Shown here piece after piece: positions 39,637 to 48,868 of a stretch of DNA of 64,000 nt. Location of the stretch: positions 112,545 to 176,544 of the forward strand of contig JACHLF010000008.1 in assembly GCA_014204435.1 (NCBI GenBank), given 5' to 3'. The position numbers and the translations under genes were made by a program. Source of the stretch: Mycobacteroides chelonae (GTDB lineage: Bacteria > Actinomycetota > Actinomycetes > Mycobacteriales > Mycobacteriaceae). The stretch's first letter is position 1. Each line of letters starts with the position of its first letter. Below the pieces are notes generated by a model. It saw only the letters and a list, made by a program, of their open reading frames with translations. It did no database searches and had not been told where the DNA came from.

Positions 39637-39779
39637 TTGGACCTGCGTCCATCACTTCCAACGTGACTTCGTGCAAGACCACGTGATCCTACGGCCTCGA
39701 CATGTCACGCTCAGAATTGGATTTGATCCGCCCCCGCGCTGTACATTCGTCAGCGCGTGCGGGACAACCTCGCAAGCAT

Positions 39780-39853
39780 GCGGGTGTAGCTCAATGGTAG
39801 AGCCCTAGTCTTCCAAACTAGCTACGCGGGTTCGATTCCCGTCACCCGCTCCA
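39780..39853 (+). tRNA. tRNA-Gly (TCC)
   Basis: The acceptor GCGGGTG begins at 39780 and pairs with CACCCGC. The anticodon stem CTAGT/ACTAG holds the loop CTTCCAA, anticodon TCC. The discriminator base is T at 39850, and CCA is encoded at 39851-39853. Directly followed by the membrane protein gene at 39875. Confidence 0.96.
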
Positions 39854-39874
39854 CCAGTCAGTACCGTGGGTGCC

Positions 39875-40726
39875 ATGGAAATCATCCTGGGCCTGCTTCT
39901 CGTCGGCGTGATCGTCGGCGGCGCGATCATCTACACACAGGGATCGAATCGCCGTCGCGGCGATCAGCTCGAAGACGCCAAGGCCGACGCCCGTCGCCTC
40001 ACTGAACGCCTCGGTGGACAGGTGCTGGGTTTGAGCGGGAACGACGACGCGTCTCGTCAGGCGCTGGCCGACGCCTCTGAGCGCTACACCGCCGCCTCCT
40101 CGGCCATCGAGCAGGCCCGGACCCCGGCGCAGGCAGCACTTGCCAAGGAAAGCGCCATCGAGGGCCTCTACTACGTGCGTGCCGCTCGGCTCGCCATGGG
40201 CATGGATCCCGGACCCGAACTGCCCTCGACCGCCGGACAGAGCAAGGCGGGCGCGGTCAGCGAGGATCGAAGCATCGAATTCGAGGGCCGCCAGATCGAG
40301 GCGTCTCCGCAACCGTCCGGCCGCACCCCCAACTACTACCCCGGCGGCACCGTTGCCGGGCGTCCCGTTCCTGCGGGCTGGTACTCCGAGCCGTGGTGGA
40401 AACCCGCCCTCGTCGCGGGCGCCTGGGGCGTGGGGTCGGCGCTGCTGTTCAACTCGCTCTTCTCCGGCATGCACGGCGTGGGATACGGCGCACAGGGCTT
40501 CGAAAGCGGTTTCGGCCAAGGATATTCCGACGGCTATGACGCCGGACTCAACGCCGGGCAGGACGGCGGCGCAGACCAGGCCGGCTGGGATCAGGGATCA
40601 GGCGCCGATCAAGGAGGCGGTTGGGATCAGGGCGGCTCCAGCTGGGACCAAAGTGGTGGCGGCTGGGACCAAGGTGGCGGCTGGGATGGCGGCGGCGACT
40701 TCGGTGGCGATTTCGGAGACTTCTAG
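39875..40726 (+). CDS. Membrane protein, DUF1542-like, with Gly/Trp/Asp/Gln repeat tail
   Basis: A 283-residue protein. Residues 1-22 form a membrane helix (MEIILGLLLVGVIVGGAIIYTQ). A helical domain (about 35-110; RRGDQLEDAKADARRLTERLGGQVL) follows. A second hydrophobic helix near 176-192 (ALVAGAWGVGSALLFNSLF) comes after a Pro-rich linker. The C-terminus is a low-complexity tail repeating GWDQGG/SWDQSG about six times, ending GDFGGDFGDF. The helical part resembles DUF1542-type actinobacterial proteins, of unknown function. The start could also be GTG 39866. Confidence 0.7.
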   Translation: MEIILGLLLVGVIVGGAIIYTQGSNRRRGDQLEDAKADARRLTERLGGQVLGLSGNDDASRQALADASERYTAASSAIEQARTPAQAALAKESAIEGLYYVRAARLAMGMDPGPELPSTAGQSKAGAVSEDRSIEFEGRQIEASPQPSGRTPNYYPGGTVAGRPVPAGWYSEPWWKPALVAGAWGVGSALLFNSLFSGMHGVGYGAQGFESGFGQGYSDGYDAGLNAGQDGGADQAGWDQGSGADQGGGWDQGGSSWDQSGGGWDQGGGWDGGGDFGGDFGDF

Positions 40727-40731
40727 GACGC

Positions 40732-41394
40732 TTACTGCGCCGTGAGGGGCACGTTGGGCGTCAGCAGGATGGGCGCGAACGTCTCGCGGGCCAGTGCGCG
40801 CACCTCTTCGGTGTTGCCGAGGTCGATGGTCGTCGTCGGTGCCGCGAGGTATCCCAGCACCAGGTGGATCAATACGTCGACCTGCCGCCCTGAATCGCCC
40901 GGCGGGATGCGCCCTTCCTCGCGCATCTGGTCGATCTGGGCAACGAGGTAGTTCCGCGCCAGGTCGATGGGCGCCGGATCGCCCTGAGTGATCACTTCGA
41001 CTGCGGTCATTCTGGCTACGAGTGAATCACTGCGCAGCAGAGGGTGATTCACGATCTCGATGCATACTGCGAAACCTTCGGCGACCCGCTCGCCGATGTC
41101 GTCGAAACCACCGGCGCGCTCTTGTAGTTCGTCCAGGAACTTCTGCATCTCTTGGGCAAGCGCCCGCTCGAACAACGCGTCCTTGCTGGAAAAGCGCCGA
41201 AACACTGTGGCGCGGCCCACTTTCGCCCGCCGCGCCACCTCGTCGATGGTGGCCGTCTGGGTGCCCCGCTCGGCCAGCACCTCGATGGCGGCATCCATCA
41301 GCCGGGTCTCGATGTCATCGGGTTCGGGGTGCGAGCCCAGTCCACGGACCGCGCGCGCCATGAGCTTTCCCAACGGCGCACCCGGTCGCGTCAT
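40732..41394 (-). CDS. TetR-family transcriptional regulator
   Basis: A 220-residue repressor. Its helix-turn-helix is QTATIDEVARRAKVGRATVFRRFSSKDALFERAL at about 42-75, followed by the variable C-terminal ligand domain. The neighbours are a DUF1542-like protein (convergent) and nei2 downstream on the opposite side, giving no clear target. The stop is 5 bp from the convergent stop at 40726. Confidence 0.85.
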   Translation of the reverse strand: MTRPGAPLGKLMARAVRGLGSHPEPDDIETRLMDAAIEVLAERGTQTATIDEVARRAKVGRATVFRRFSSKDALFERALAQEMQKFLDELQERAGGFDDIGERVAEGFAVCIEIVNHPLLRSDSLVARMTAVEVITQGDPAPIDLARNYLVAQIDQMREEGRIPPGDSGRQVDVLIHLVLGYLAAPTTTIDLGNTEEVRALARETFAPILLTPNVPLTAQ

Positions 41395-41472
41395 GAACTC
41401 CCCTTTCGGGTTACTGGTACTCGCAGTCCCATTCAGCGCAGTTTACAACCGGAGACGTCATCGTGGTTGACA

Positions 41473-42270
41473 TCAGCGAATTTGACATGAGGGACACCAG
41501 AACAGATTTCGCGCATCCATCTCGGCGGTGAGAATGGGCGTGCCGCACACCCGGCACGGCGACCCCGCGCGCCGATATACGTACGTGCGCGGACGATCGG
41601 GCGCGTACGACGGGTCGCCATGGTCATATTCGGGGTCGACGGTGACGATCTTGCCCACACGCAACCCGATCCGCATCCGGTCGACGAGGTCATCCCAGAG
41701 TGCGGTGAGTTCATCAGGATCCAGCCGATCACCTTGCCGGTACGGGTCGATCTTCAGCCGGAACAGCACCTCACTCCGGTACACATTGCCCACCCCGGCG
41801 ATGATCTTCTGATCCATCAGGAGCGCACCGATTGACCTGTGCGACTTGGCTATCCGCTCAAACGCGGAGGACGGATCGGACCGGGGACGCAACGGGTCCG
41901 GGCCGAGACGGGCCAAGATCGCGTCGACCTGCGCGGCGTCGATGAGTTCGCACGCCGTCGGGCCACGCAGATCGGTGCCGAACTCCGGTCCCTCGACACG
42001 CATCCGGACCTGGCCGACGGGGACACCCATCGGCACCGGGAGTTCGGTGAAGGTGCCGTAGAGCCCCAGATGTACGTGCACGACACCGACGGGGCCGTAG
42101 TCGTGAAACAGGTGCTTGCCCCAGGCGTGTGCCTTCACGAAGGTGCGTCCGTTGACCGCGGCCGCGCCCTCGGTGAACCGCCCCTGCGGACTACTCACCG
42201 ATACCGGCGAACCGGCGAACCGGCGCTGATGCAGCCGGGCCAACCGGTGCAGGGTATGCCCCTCCGGCAC
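41473..42270 (-). CDS. nei2: DNA glycosylase/AP lyase of the Nei family
   Basis: Base excision repair of oxidised pyrimidines. The 265 residues start MPEGHTLHRLA, with catalytic Pro2 and Glu3 of Fpg/Nei enzymes. A helix-two-turns-helix segment (IIAGVGNVYRSEVLFRLKIDP) is followed by a C-terminal zinc finger CRVCG... WCPSC. The second position and the size fit Rv2464c. It lies 6 bp downstream of rpiB, and the two are probably co-transcribed. Confidence 0.92.
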   Translation of the reverse strand: MPEGHTLHRLARLHQRRFAGSPVSVSSPQGRFTEGAAAVNGRTFVKAHAWGKHLFHDYGPVGVVHVHLGLYGTFTELPVPMGVPVGQVRMRVEGPEFGTDLRGPTACELIDAAQVDAILARLGPDPLRPRSDPSSAFERIAKSHRSIGALLMDQKIIAGVGNVYRSEVLFRLKIDPYRQGDRLDPDELTALWDDLVDRMRIGLRVGKIVTVDPEYDHGDPSYAPDRPRTYVYRRAGSPCRVCGTPILTAEMDARNLFWCPSCQIR

Positions 42271-42276
42271 AGGCGT

Positions 42277-42756
<480 letters not shown>

Positions 42757-42816
42757 GCCCCAATTGTGACAGTCGCGTTGTGTCAGGTGGCCCTGCGGTC
42801 GGTTACCGTGGCGCGC

Positions 42817-43773
42817 ATGTACCCGGTCGGACTGCCCCAGTACACCTATCCCCCGCGCCGCCATCCGTGGGAGATCGGGTTGCTCGTCGTCGTGATCCTG
42901 TTCACCGTGCTGCTGTACATCGGCGCGATTTTCAGCATCGTCGGGTATCTCGCCGACCCCGAGCACGTTGACCTGAACATCATCATCGTCGCCCTGGCCG
43001 CCACGCCCCTGACCCTGTACCTGGGTCGCGGCATTCTGTACGGCCAGCAGCGGGTGAACGGCGTCAAGATGTCGCCCACCCAATTCCCCGAGGGATACGC
43101 GATGGTTGTCGAGGCGGCGCAGCGTTTCGGCCTGCAGGAAGTGCCCGATGCCTACGTTGTGCTGGGCAACGGTCAGATCAACGCCTTCGCCAGCGGCCAC
43201 GGCTTCCGTCGGTTCGTCGTCGTCTACAGCGACCTGTTCGAGATCGGCGGCGACGCCCGTGACCCGGAGGCACTGGCCTTCATCATCGGCCACGAGGTCG
43301 GCCACATCGCCGCCGGGCACGCGTCCTATTGGCGCCAATTCGCCCAGACGGCGATGAACTTCGTCCCTTTCCTGGGGACATCACTGTCGCGGTCCATGGA
43401 ATACACCGCCGATAACCACGGATACGCCATGCGCCCCACCGGGATTCAGGGGGCTATTGGGGTGATGGCAGCAGGTAAGTACCTGCTCAAGCGCGTCGAA
43501 TTCGATACTCTGGCCAACCGCGCCACCCTGGAGACCGGCTTCTTCGTCTGGCTGGTCAACATGCTCTCGAGCCACCCCGTGCACACCTGGCGCGCGGCGG
43601 CACTGCGGAATCGGCAGCAGGCCGGGTCGTTGTTCTTCCGGCCCAAGCTGCTGCCGCCGACTCCCCTTCCTCCCGTGCCGCCGCTGCTACCTCCAGCGCC
43701 ACCACCGATGCCGCACGGCTATCTGCCGCAGCCGCAGGGGTACACGTTCGACAACCCGCCGCCGCGGTACTAG
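42817..43773 (+). CDS. M48-family membrane metalloprotease
   Basis: A 318-residue protein. Two N-terminal membrane helices lie at about 19-44 and 53-70. The zinc motif HEVGH (159-163) is followed by the third ligand Glu195 in [10 protein letters not shown], a combination typical of HtpX/Ste24-type proteases. A Pro-rich C-terminus ([19 protein letters not shown]) follows. ATG 42817 is preferred, with GTG 42808 as an alternative. The stop overlaps that of the convergent DsbA-like gene. No known substrate. Confidence 0.85.
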   Translation: MYPVGLPQYTYPPRRHPWEIGLLVVVILFTVLLYIGAIFSIVGYLADPEHVDLNIIIVALAATPLTLYLGRGILYGQQRVNGVKMSPTQFPEGYAMVVEAAQRFGLQEVPDAYVVLGNGQINAFASGHGFRRFVVVYSDLFEIGGDARDPEALAFIIGHEVGHIAAGHASYWRQFAQTAMNFVPFLGTSLSRSMEYTADNHGYAMRPTGIQGAIGVMAAGKYLLKRVEFDTLANRATLETGFFVWLVNMLSSHPVHTWRAAALRNRQQAGSLFFRPKLLPPTPLPPVPPLLPPAPPPMPHGYLPQPQGYTFDNPPPRY

Positions 43774-44387
43774 TCAAAGGTCGGCGGCTCGGTACGGGTC
43801 CGTTTGAGCTCGAAGAAGTGTGGGTATGAGGCGAAGATCACCGACGCGTCCCACAGCTTCCCGGCCTCTTCGCCACGTGGGATCTTGGAGATCACCGGGC
43901 CAAAGAAGGCCACACCGTTAACGTGGATGGTCGGAGTCCCGACATCCGATCCCACCTTGTCCATACCGGCGTGGTGGCTGACGCGCAGCGCCTCGTCATA
44001 GTCGGTGGACTGGGCCGCGTCGGCCAATTCGGCGGGCAGGCCCACCTGGGCCAGTGATTCGGCGATGACGACGGGCAGATCCTTGTTGTCCTGGTTGTGG
44101 ATCCGGGTACCCAGCGCGGTGTACAGCGGCTCCAAGATCGCCGGGCCCTTGGCCTGCTCAGCGGCGATGGCGACCCGCACCGGGCCCCAGGCCGTCTTCA
44201 TGAGTTCGACGTAACGCTCCGGCAGGTCCTCGCGTCCCTCGTTGAGGACGGCCAGGCTCATCACCCGGAACTTCACGTCGATGTCGCGAACCTTCTGAAC
44301 CTCCAGGATCCACCGCGAGGTGATCCAGCACCACGGACACAGCGGATCGAACCAGAACTCGGCGAGGTCCTTCTTGCCTGCAGACAT
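43770..44387 (-). CDS. Mycothiol-dependent DsbA-family oxidoreductase
   Basis: A 205-residue thioredoxin-fold protein of the Rv2466c type, which reduces nitro-compounds using mycothiol. The active site is Cys17-Pro-Trp-Cys20 in [11 protein letters not shown] long all-helical insertion follows. The cis-Pro position occurs in [10 protein letters not shown]. No signal peptide, so it works in the cytosol. It is divergent from pepN across 105 bp. Confidence 0.9.
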   Translation of the reverse strand: MSAGKKDLAEFWFDPLCPWCWITSRWILEVQKVRDIDVKFRVMSLAVLNEGREDLPERYVELMKTAWGPVRVAIAAEQAKGPAILEPLYTALGTRIHNQDNKDLPVVIAESLAQVGLPAELADAAQSTDYDEALRVSHHAGMDKVGSDVGTPTIHVNGVAFFGPVISKIPRGEEAGKLWDASVIFASYPHFFELKRTRTEPPTFD

Positions 44388-44492
44388 AGCGCGCCTTTCG
44401 CGTGTGATTTGGCCAACGTCTTTCCCAACTCAGGATGCTGCGCCCGTGTTCCCATCCCGCACGAATGCCCCTCTAGCGGCTACGTTAGGTAC

Positions 44493-47084
44493 GTGGCACT
44501 CCCTAACCTCACCCGTGACCAGGCCGCGGCCCGCGCCGCGACGATCGACGTCCAGCGCTACGCGATCACCCTCGACCTCACCGACGGTGCAGGCGCCCCC
44601 AGCGAACAGACGTTCCACTCGGCGACCACCGTCACCTTCACCGCGCAGCCCGGAGGATCAACGGTCATCGACATCGCCGCGCGCACGGTGCGCCGAGTCG
44701 AACTCAATGGCACAGAGCTGGACGTTAGCGGATACGACGAGGAGCAGGGCATCGAACTTGCCGGGCTGCTGGCCTCCAACACCGTGGTGGTGGAGGCAGA
44801 TTGCGAGTACTCGCACACCGGTGAGGGACTGCACCGTTTCGTGGACCCGGTCGATGACGAGGTGTACCTCTACTCGCAGTTCGAAACCGCCGATGCCAAG
44901 CGGGTGTTCGCGTGCTTCGACCAGCCCGACCTCAAGGCCGCCTTCGACGTCACGGTGACCGCCCCCGCCCACTGGCAGGTGATCTCCAACGGCGCGCCGC
45001 TGTCCATCGCCGACGGCGTGCACACCTTCGCCACCACCGCGAAGATGAGCACCTATTTGGTCGCGTTGATCGCCGGGCCGTATGCCCGGTGGAACGACGA
45101 GTACTCCGATGAGCACGGCATCATCGACCTGGGCATCTACTGCCGCGCCTCGCTGTCGGAGTTCATGGATGCCGACCGGCTGTTCACCGAGACCAAGCAG
45201 GGATTCGGCTTCTACCACAAGAACTTTGGCATCCCGTACGCGTTCGGCAAGTACGACCAGTTGTTCGTGCCGGAGTTCAACGCCGGCGCCATGGAGAACG
45301 CCGGTGCGGTGACCTTCCTGGAGGACTACGTCTTCCGCTCCAAGGTCACCAAGTACTCCTACGAGCGCCGCGCCGAGACCGTGCTGCACGAGATGGCGCA
45401 CATGTGGTTCGGCGATCTGGTCACCATGCGATGGTGGGACGACCTGTGGCTCAACGAATCCTTCGCCACCTTTGCCTCGGTGCTGTGCCAGGCCGAGGCC
45501 ACCGAATACACCGAGGCGTGGACCACCTTCGCCAACGTCGAGAAGTCGTGGGCGTACCGCCAGGATCAGCTGCCGTCCACTCACCCGGTGGCCGCCGACA
45601 TCCCGGACCTGGCCGCCGTTGAAGTGAACTTCGACGGCATCACCTACGCCAAGGGCGCCAGTGTGCTCAAACAGCTGGTGGCGTATGTCGGTTTGGAGAA
45701 CTTCCTCTCCGGCCTGCGCGCGTACTTCACGGCGCACGCTTTCAGCAACGCGACGTTCGACGACCTACTGGGGGCGCTGGAAGAGGCCTCGGGACGGGAT
45801 CTGTCGGACTGGGGCACGCAGTGGCTCAAGACCACCGGCCTGAACACCCTGTCGCCCGAATTCGAGGTCGATGACGAGGGCAAGTTCACGCGGTTCGTCG
45901 TTAAGCAGTCCGGAGCGGCGCCCGGAGCCGGTGAGACACGTGTGCACCGGCTGGCCGTCGGGATCTACGACGACGCCGGAGCCGCGGAGTCGGCGACATC
46001 CGAGGCCAGCGGCAAACTCGTCAGAATCCATCGCGAAGAGCTCGATGTCGAGGGTCCGTCGACGGATGTGCCGGCGCTGGTTGGCGTTTCCCGAGGCAAG
46101 CTGATCCTGGTCAACGACGACGACCTGACGTACTGCTCGCTGCGGCTCGACGAGGAATCGCTGGAAACCGTGCTGTCACGGATCGCCGATATCGCCGAGC
46201 CGCTGCCGCGCACCCTGGCCTGGTCGGCCGCCTGGGAGATGACCCGCGAGGCCGAGCTGCGCGCACGCGACTTCGTGGCGCTGGTGTCCTCCGGCGTGCA
46301 CGCCGAATCGGAAGTGGGTGTGGCACAGCGCCTGCTGTTGCAGGCCCAGACCGCGCTGAGCTCGTACATGGAACCCACGTGGGCACGCGAGCACGGCTGG
46401 CCGGCCTTCGCGGCTCGGCTGCTGGAGCTGGCGCGCGCCGCCGAGCCGGGCTCGGACCATCAACTGGCGTTCGTGAACGCCTTGACCACCTCGGCGTTGT
46501 CCGCGGGACATACCGTCGTGCTGCAGGCGCTGCTGGACTCCGATCCCGCGTCGCTGGACCTGCCCGGCCTGACCATCGACACCGACCTGCGGTGGCGAAT
46601 CGTGAACGCGCTGGCGGCATCCGGCGCGCTGGAGCCGGACGCGTCGGTGTTCATTGACGCCGAGCTAGAGCGCGACCAGACCGCGGCGGGCAAGCGTCAG
46701 GCGGCGCAGGCGCGCGCGGCCCGGCCGGTCGCCGAGGTCAAGGAGACCGCGTGGAAGCAAGTCATCGAGGACGACGCGCTGCCAAACATCACCGCGCGTG
46801 CGGTGATCGCGGGCATCGTGCAGCCCGGACAGGCCACGCTGCTGGAACCGTTCGCGGGTCGCTACTTCGATGTCATCGAGGGTGTCTGGGCGCGGCGTTC
46901 CAGCGAAGTGGCCCAAACCGTGGTGATCGGCCTGTACCCCTCGTGGGACATATCGCAGCGTGCGGTGGAGTCAGCAGACGGCTTCTTGGCCAAGGAGGTC
47001 CCGTCGGCACTGCGCCGTCTGGTCTCCGAGGGACGCGCGGGCATCGTCAGGTCGCTGCAGGCCCGCGAGTTCGACGCTCAGTAA
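44493..47084 (+). CDS. pepN: Aminopeptidase N
   Basis: M1-family zinc aminopeptidase that trims peptides released by Clp and the proteasome. The 863 residues include the GAMEN exopeptidase motif (265-269) and the zinc site HEMAH (299-303) with Glu322 in LNESFA. A long C-terminal helical ERAP-like domain follows. GTG 44493 gives VALPNLTRDQ, matching the known M. tuberculosis start. The open frame further upstream overlaps the divergent gene and is rejected. It is followed 8 bp later by the left repeat of the DUF559 cassette. Confidence 0.96.
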   Translation: MALPNLTRDQAAARAATIDVQRYAITLDLTDGAGAPSEQTFHSATTVTFTAQPGGSTVIDIAARTVRRVELNGTELDVSGYDEEQGIELAGLLASNTVVVEADCEYSHTGEGLHRFVDPVDDEVYLYSQFETADAKRVFACFDQPDLKAAFDVTVTAPAHWQVISNGAPLSIADGVHTFATTAKMSTYLVALIAGPYARWNDEYSDEHGIIDLGIYCRASLSEFMDADRLFTETKQGFGFYHKNFGIPYAFGKYDQLFVPEFNAGAMENAGAVTFLEDYVFRSKVTKYSYERRAETVLHEMAHMWFGDLVTMRWWDDLWLNESFATFASVLCQAEATEYTEAWTTFANVEKSWAYRQDQLPSTHPVAADIPDLAAVEVNFDGITYAKGASVLKQLVAYVGLENFLSGLRAYFTAHAFSNATFDDLLGALEEASGRDLSDWGTQWLKTTGLNTLSPEFEVDDEGKFTRFVVKQSGAAPGAGETRVHRLAVGIYDDAGAAESATSEASGKLVRIHREELDVEGPSTDVPALVGVSRGKLILVNDDDLTYCSLRLDEESLETVLSRIADIAEPLPRTLAWSAAWEMTREAELRARDFVALVSSGVHAESEVGVAQRLLLQAQTALSSYMEPTWAREHGWPAFAARLLELARAAEPGSDHQLAFVNALTTSALSAGHTVVLQALLDSDPASLDLPGLTIDTDLRWRIVNALAASGALEPDASVFIDAELERDQTAAGKRQAAQARAARPVAEVKETAWKQVIEDDALPNITARAVIAGIVQPGQATLLEPFAGRYFDVIEGVWARRSSEVAQTVVIGLYPSWDISQRAVESADGFLAKEVPSALRRLVSEGRAGIVRSLQAREFDAQ

Positions 47085-47091
47085 GCCCCCT

Positions 47092-47156
47092 GCGCCGAGC
47101 GCATACCAGGCGCAGCTGATTCAGGCGATTTGCCTGCGTGCGGTATGCGCTCGGCG
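47092..47156. repeat. Left 65-bp terminal repeat of the DUF559 cassette (hairpin)
   Basis: Perfect 15-bp stem, arms 47093-47107 (CGCCGAGCGCATACC) and 47142-47156, a 3-nt internal loop, then a 5-bp inner stem CGCAG/CTGCG around an 18-nt loop. It matches the copy at 48022-48086 at 57 of 65 positions in direct orientation with no gap. The DUF559 stop codon (47121-47123) lies in the loop, so the last 11 or so codons are encoded by one arm. It could also serve as terminator for pepN. Confidence 0.9.
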
Positions 47157-47990
47157 GGCCAGGGCCTCGCGCACCCGGCGAACGATGTCCTCCGGGTGGT
47201 CCTCGGCGACCACTCTGACGATCAGCCAGCCCAAGCCTTCGAGCATCTCCAGGCGCTTGATGTCTTTGAGGTATTGCCGACGGTCGCTGCGATGCTGGTC
47301 GCCGTCGTATTCGACGCCCACCATGACGTCTTCCCAGCCCATGTCGATGTAAGCGAGGGCGACGAAGTCGCCGTTGTGCACCACGATCTGCGTGCTGGGG
47401 CGCGGCAACCTGGCCCGGATGAGCAGCAGCCTCAGCCAGGTCTCCCTGGGCGATTGGGCGCCGGCGTCGACCAGGTCGAGGGCGGCCCGGGCTCGCCGCA
47501 CACCGCGCATCCCGCGATGCCGGGACACGAGTTCGAGCACATCGGGTGCACACAGCTGCGTCTCCCGGGCGAGCGAATCGATGGCAGCCACCGCGACATC
47601 TTGCGGATACCGACTCGCGAGGTCGAGCGCGGTGCGGGCGGCGGTGGTGACCCGCATGCCGCGCACCACGCACACCTCGTCGGGACCGAGCGCACACCTG
47701 CGGGTAATCACACCACTCTCGCGGCGACGGTTGTAATCGTCCACAATTTCCGCCGGCCGGGACAGATCGACCCACTGCGCGCCGTGCAGCGCTGCCGCCG
47801 AGAAGCCCGCGAGCACACCCCGACGGCGAGATCGCAGCCACGCCGCTTCGGCACGAACCGTCGGAGTCATCGCGCAATCTCGCGGTATGTAGACGTCTTT
47901 GTGCCAGGCCACATACTTCGCGGACAGCTCATGGCGTGTCACCAAGCCCGCGCGAAGTGCCTCACTGCCGAGAACCGCCCCACTCACCAT
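47121..47990 (-). CDS. DUF559 (Vsr-like) endonuclease with AbiEi-type N-terminal domain
   Basis: A 289-residue protein. The N-terminal part (about 1-110) resembles the AbiEi-type winged-helix module of type IV antitoxins (LRAGLVTRHELSAKYVAWHKDVYIPRD; RRGVLAGFSAAALHGAQWV). The C-terminal part is a DUF559/PD-(D/E)XK nuclease fold: Glu183, Asp216 (AYIDMGW), Glu227 and Asp229 (VGVEYDGDQHR), then His233. These residues match the Vsr-like catalytic arrangement. No toxin partner is adjacent. The gene is bracketed by two hairpin repeats and is absent from this junction in M. tuberculosis as I recall it. A selfish or mobile role is a hypothesis. ATG 47988-47990 has no strong ribosome-binding site. Confidence 0.85.
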   Translation of the reverse strand: MVSGAVLGSEALRAGLVTRHELSAKYVAWHKDVYIPRDCAMTPTVRAEAAWLRSRRRGVLAGFSAAALHGAQWVDLSRPAEIVDDYNRRRESGVITRRCALGPDEVCVVRGMRVTTAARTALDLASRYPQDVAVAAIDSLARETQLCAPDVLELVSRHRGMRGVRRARAALDLVDAGAQSPRETWLRLLLIRARLPRPSTQIVVHNGDFVALAYIDMGWEDVMVGVEYDGDQHRSDRRQYLKDIKRLEMLEGLGWLIVRVVAEDHPEDIVRRVREALARRAHTARRQIA

Positions 47991-48021
47991 CGCCGAATCA
48001 TGCGGCAGGCCACCGACAAAC

Positions 48022-48087
48022 GCGTCGAGCGCATACCAGGCGCAGTGAATTCAGGGAATTCGCCTGCGTGCGGTATGCGCTCGACGC
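48022..48087. repeat. Right terminal repeat of the DUF559 cassette (hairpin)
   Basis: Perfect 16-bp stem, arms 48022-48037 (GCGTCGAGCGCATACC) and 48072-48087, then the same internal loop and inner 5-bp stem. The loop contains GAATTC twice (48047-48052 and 48056-48061), which can extend pairing. It starts 32 bp upstream of the DUF559 start. Compared with the left copy, the outer stem differs only by one paired change (C-G in the left, T-A here). Confidence 0.9.
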
Positions 48088-48101
48088 AAAAGCTAGAGTG
48101 T

Positions 48102-48117
48102 GCGCGGTAGTCCGCGC
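48102..48117 (-). terminator. Small perfect hairpin after the DUF5130 gene
   Basis: GCGCGG-TAGT-CCGCGC, a 6-bp stem beginning 6 nt after the stop of the 48123-48590 gene. It gives that operon its own terminator, so the neighbouring 48022-48087 repeat is not needed for that role. Confidence 0.55.
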
Positions 48118-48122
48118 GGTAA

Positions 48123-48590
48123 CTAGGGGCGTGCGATGGCAGCGCTCATCACGCGCACCGCGCTGATGATGCCGTCGAGCAGGTTGCCCTCCTTACAGGA
48201 CGCCAGCGCGGCGGCGACACCAAGGTCGGCGGCCGACTCGGCGCCACGTCCCGTGAGTCCCTCGCCGTAAACAACCTCCACGACGTGCTGGTCGGGCGAC
48301 ACCGCGATCAGCACGGCCTCGTCGGGCGTGGGCACCTTGAGGAAGACCTCGCGGGCGCCGGCGGACGTGTCCGACCCCAGATCGCCGATGTACACCGAGA
48401 ACCGCGCCTTCGACTGGCGTGACCCGTAGGTCAGGGCATCGTCGAGCGTGGCCAGCTCGTAGTTCGGGAACGGGTAGTTGACCGACAGCTCGCCCGGCTC
48501 AGTTACGCCCGAGATACGACCGCTGACGGTCTCGGCCCAGCCGCGAGGGAGTTCCGCGGGAGCAGTCTTGGTGACTTCACCACTTGCCAC
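48123..48590 (-). CDS. DUF5130 (TPM-like) protein
   Basis: A 155-residue protein of the Rv2468c type. It has [62 protein letters not shown], the phosphatase-like TPM fold, but lacks a signal peptide and membrane tail. Role unknown. GTG 48588-48590 (VASGEVTK). Its 5' end overlaps the 3' end of the CtaJ gene by 14 bp, so the pair is co-translated. Confidence 0.85.
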   Translation of the reverse strand: MASGEVTKTAPAELPRGWAETVSGRISGVTEPGELSVNYPFPNYELATLDDALTYGSRQSKARFSVYIGDLGSDTSAGAREVFLKVPTPDEAVLIAVSPDQHVVEVVYGEGLTGRGAESAADLGVAAALASCKEGNLLDGIISAVRVMSAAIARP

Positions 48591-48846
48591 GTGCGGACCC
48601 TCCTATCACCTCGGCGCCTGCGTGGCTTCCATGACCGTGGCCATGCCCATGGGCACTACCGATGTTCTCGTCGACGGCAGCCCACAGGATCGGGGCGTGC
48701 GTCCAGCCGTCGTTCATGTTGTACGTCGCGGGGTGCGGCCCCTTCTTGCGCATCGTCCACAGTCCGACGAGCACGAGGAAGACCGGCGCGATCAGGGCTA
48801 CCCATACCGGCATCCCGATGTATGTGGGGCTGTTGAGGAAGCTCAC
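48577..48846 (-). CDS. ctaJ: Cytochrome aa3 oxidase-associated subunit, CtaJ type
   Basis: An 89-residue single-span membrane protein. The helix is at about 11-32 ([22 protein letters not shown]), then a basic turn RKKGPHP and a His-rich C-terminal tail ([10 protein letters not shown]). This matches the small subunit found in the mycobacterial respiratory III-IV supercomplex and placed next to the same DUF5130 and HNH genes. Assignment is from memory of that subunit; not verified. The His cluster could bind metal or serve assembly. Confidence 0.65.
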   Translation of the reverse strand: MSFLNSPTYIGMPVWVALIAPVFLVLVGLWTMRKKGPHPATYNMNDGWTHAPILWAAVDENIGSAHGHGHGHGSHAGAEVIGGSARGKW

Positions 48847-48868
48847 AATGCAAACCGTAGCCGATACG

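Noticed and set aside
44097..44492. Upstream extension of pepN to 44097
   Set aside because: Overlaps the oxidoreductase on the other strand; GTG 44493 matches the known PepN start.
47121..47990. Classical toxin-antitoxin pair at the DUF559 gene
   Set aside because: The N-terminal domain resembles an AbiEi antitoxin, but there is no AbiEii-type toxin next to it.
48022..48087. Right hairpin as a simple terminator of the DUF5130 operon
   Set aside because: That gene already has its own hairpin at 48102-48117, and the 65-bp match to the left copy extends through the loop.
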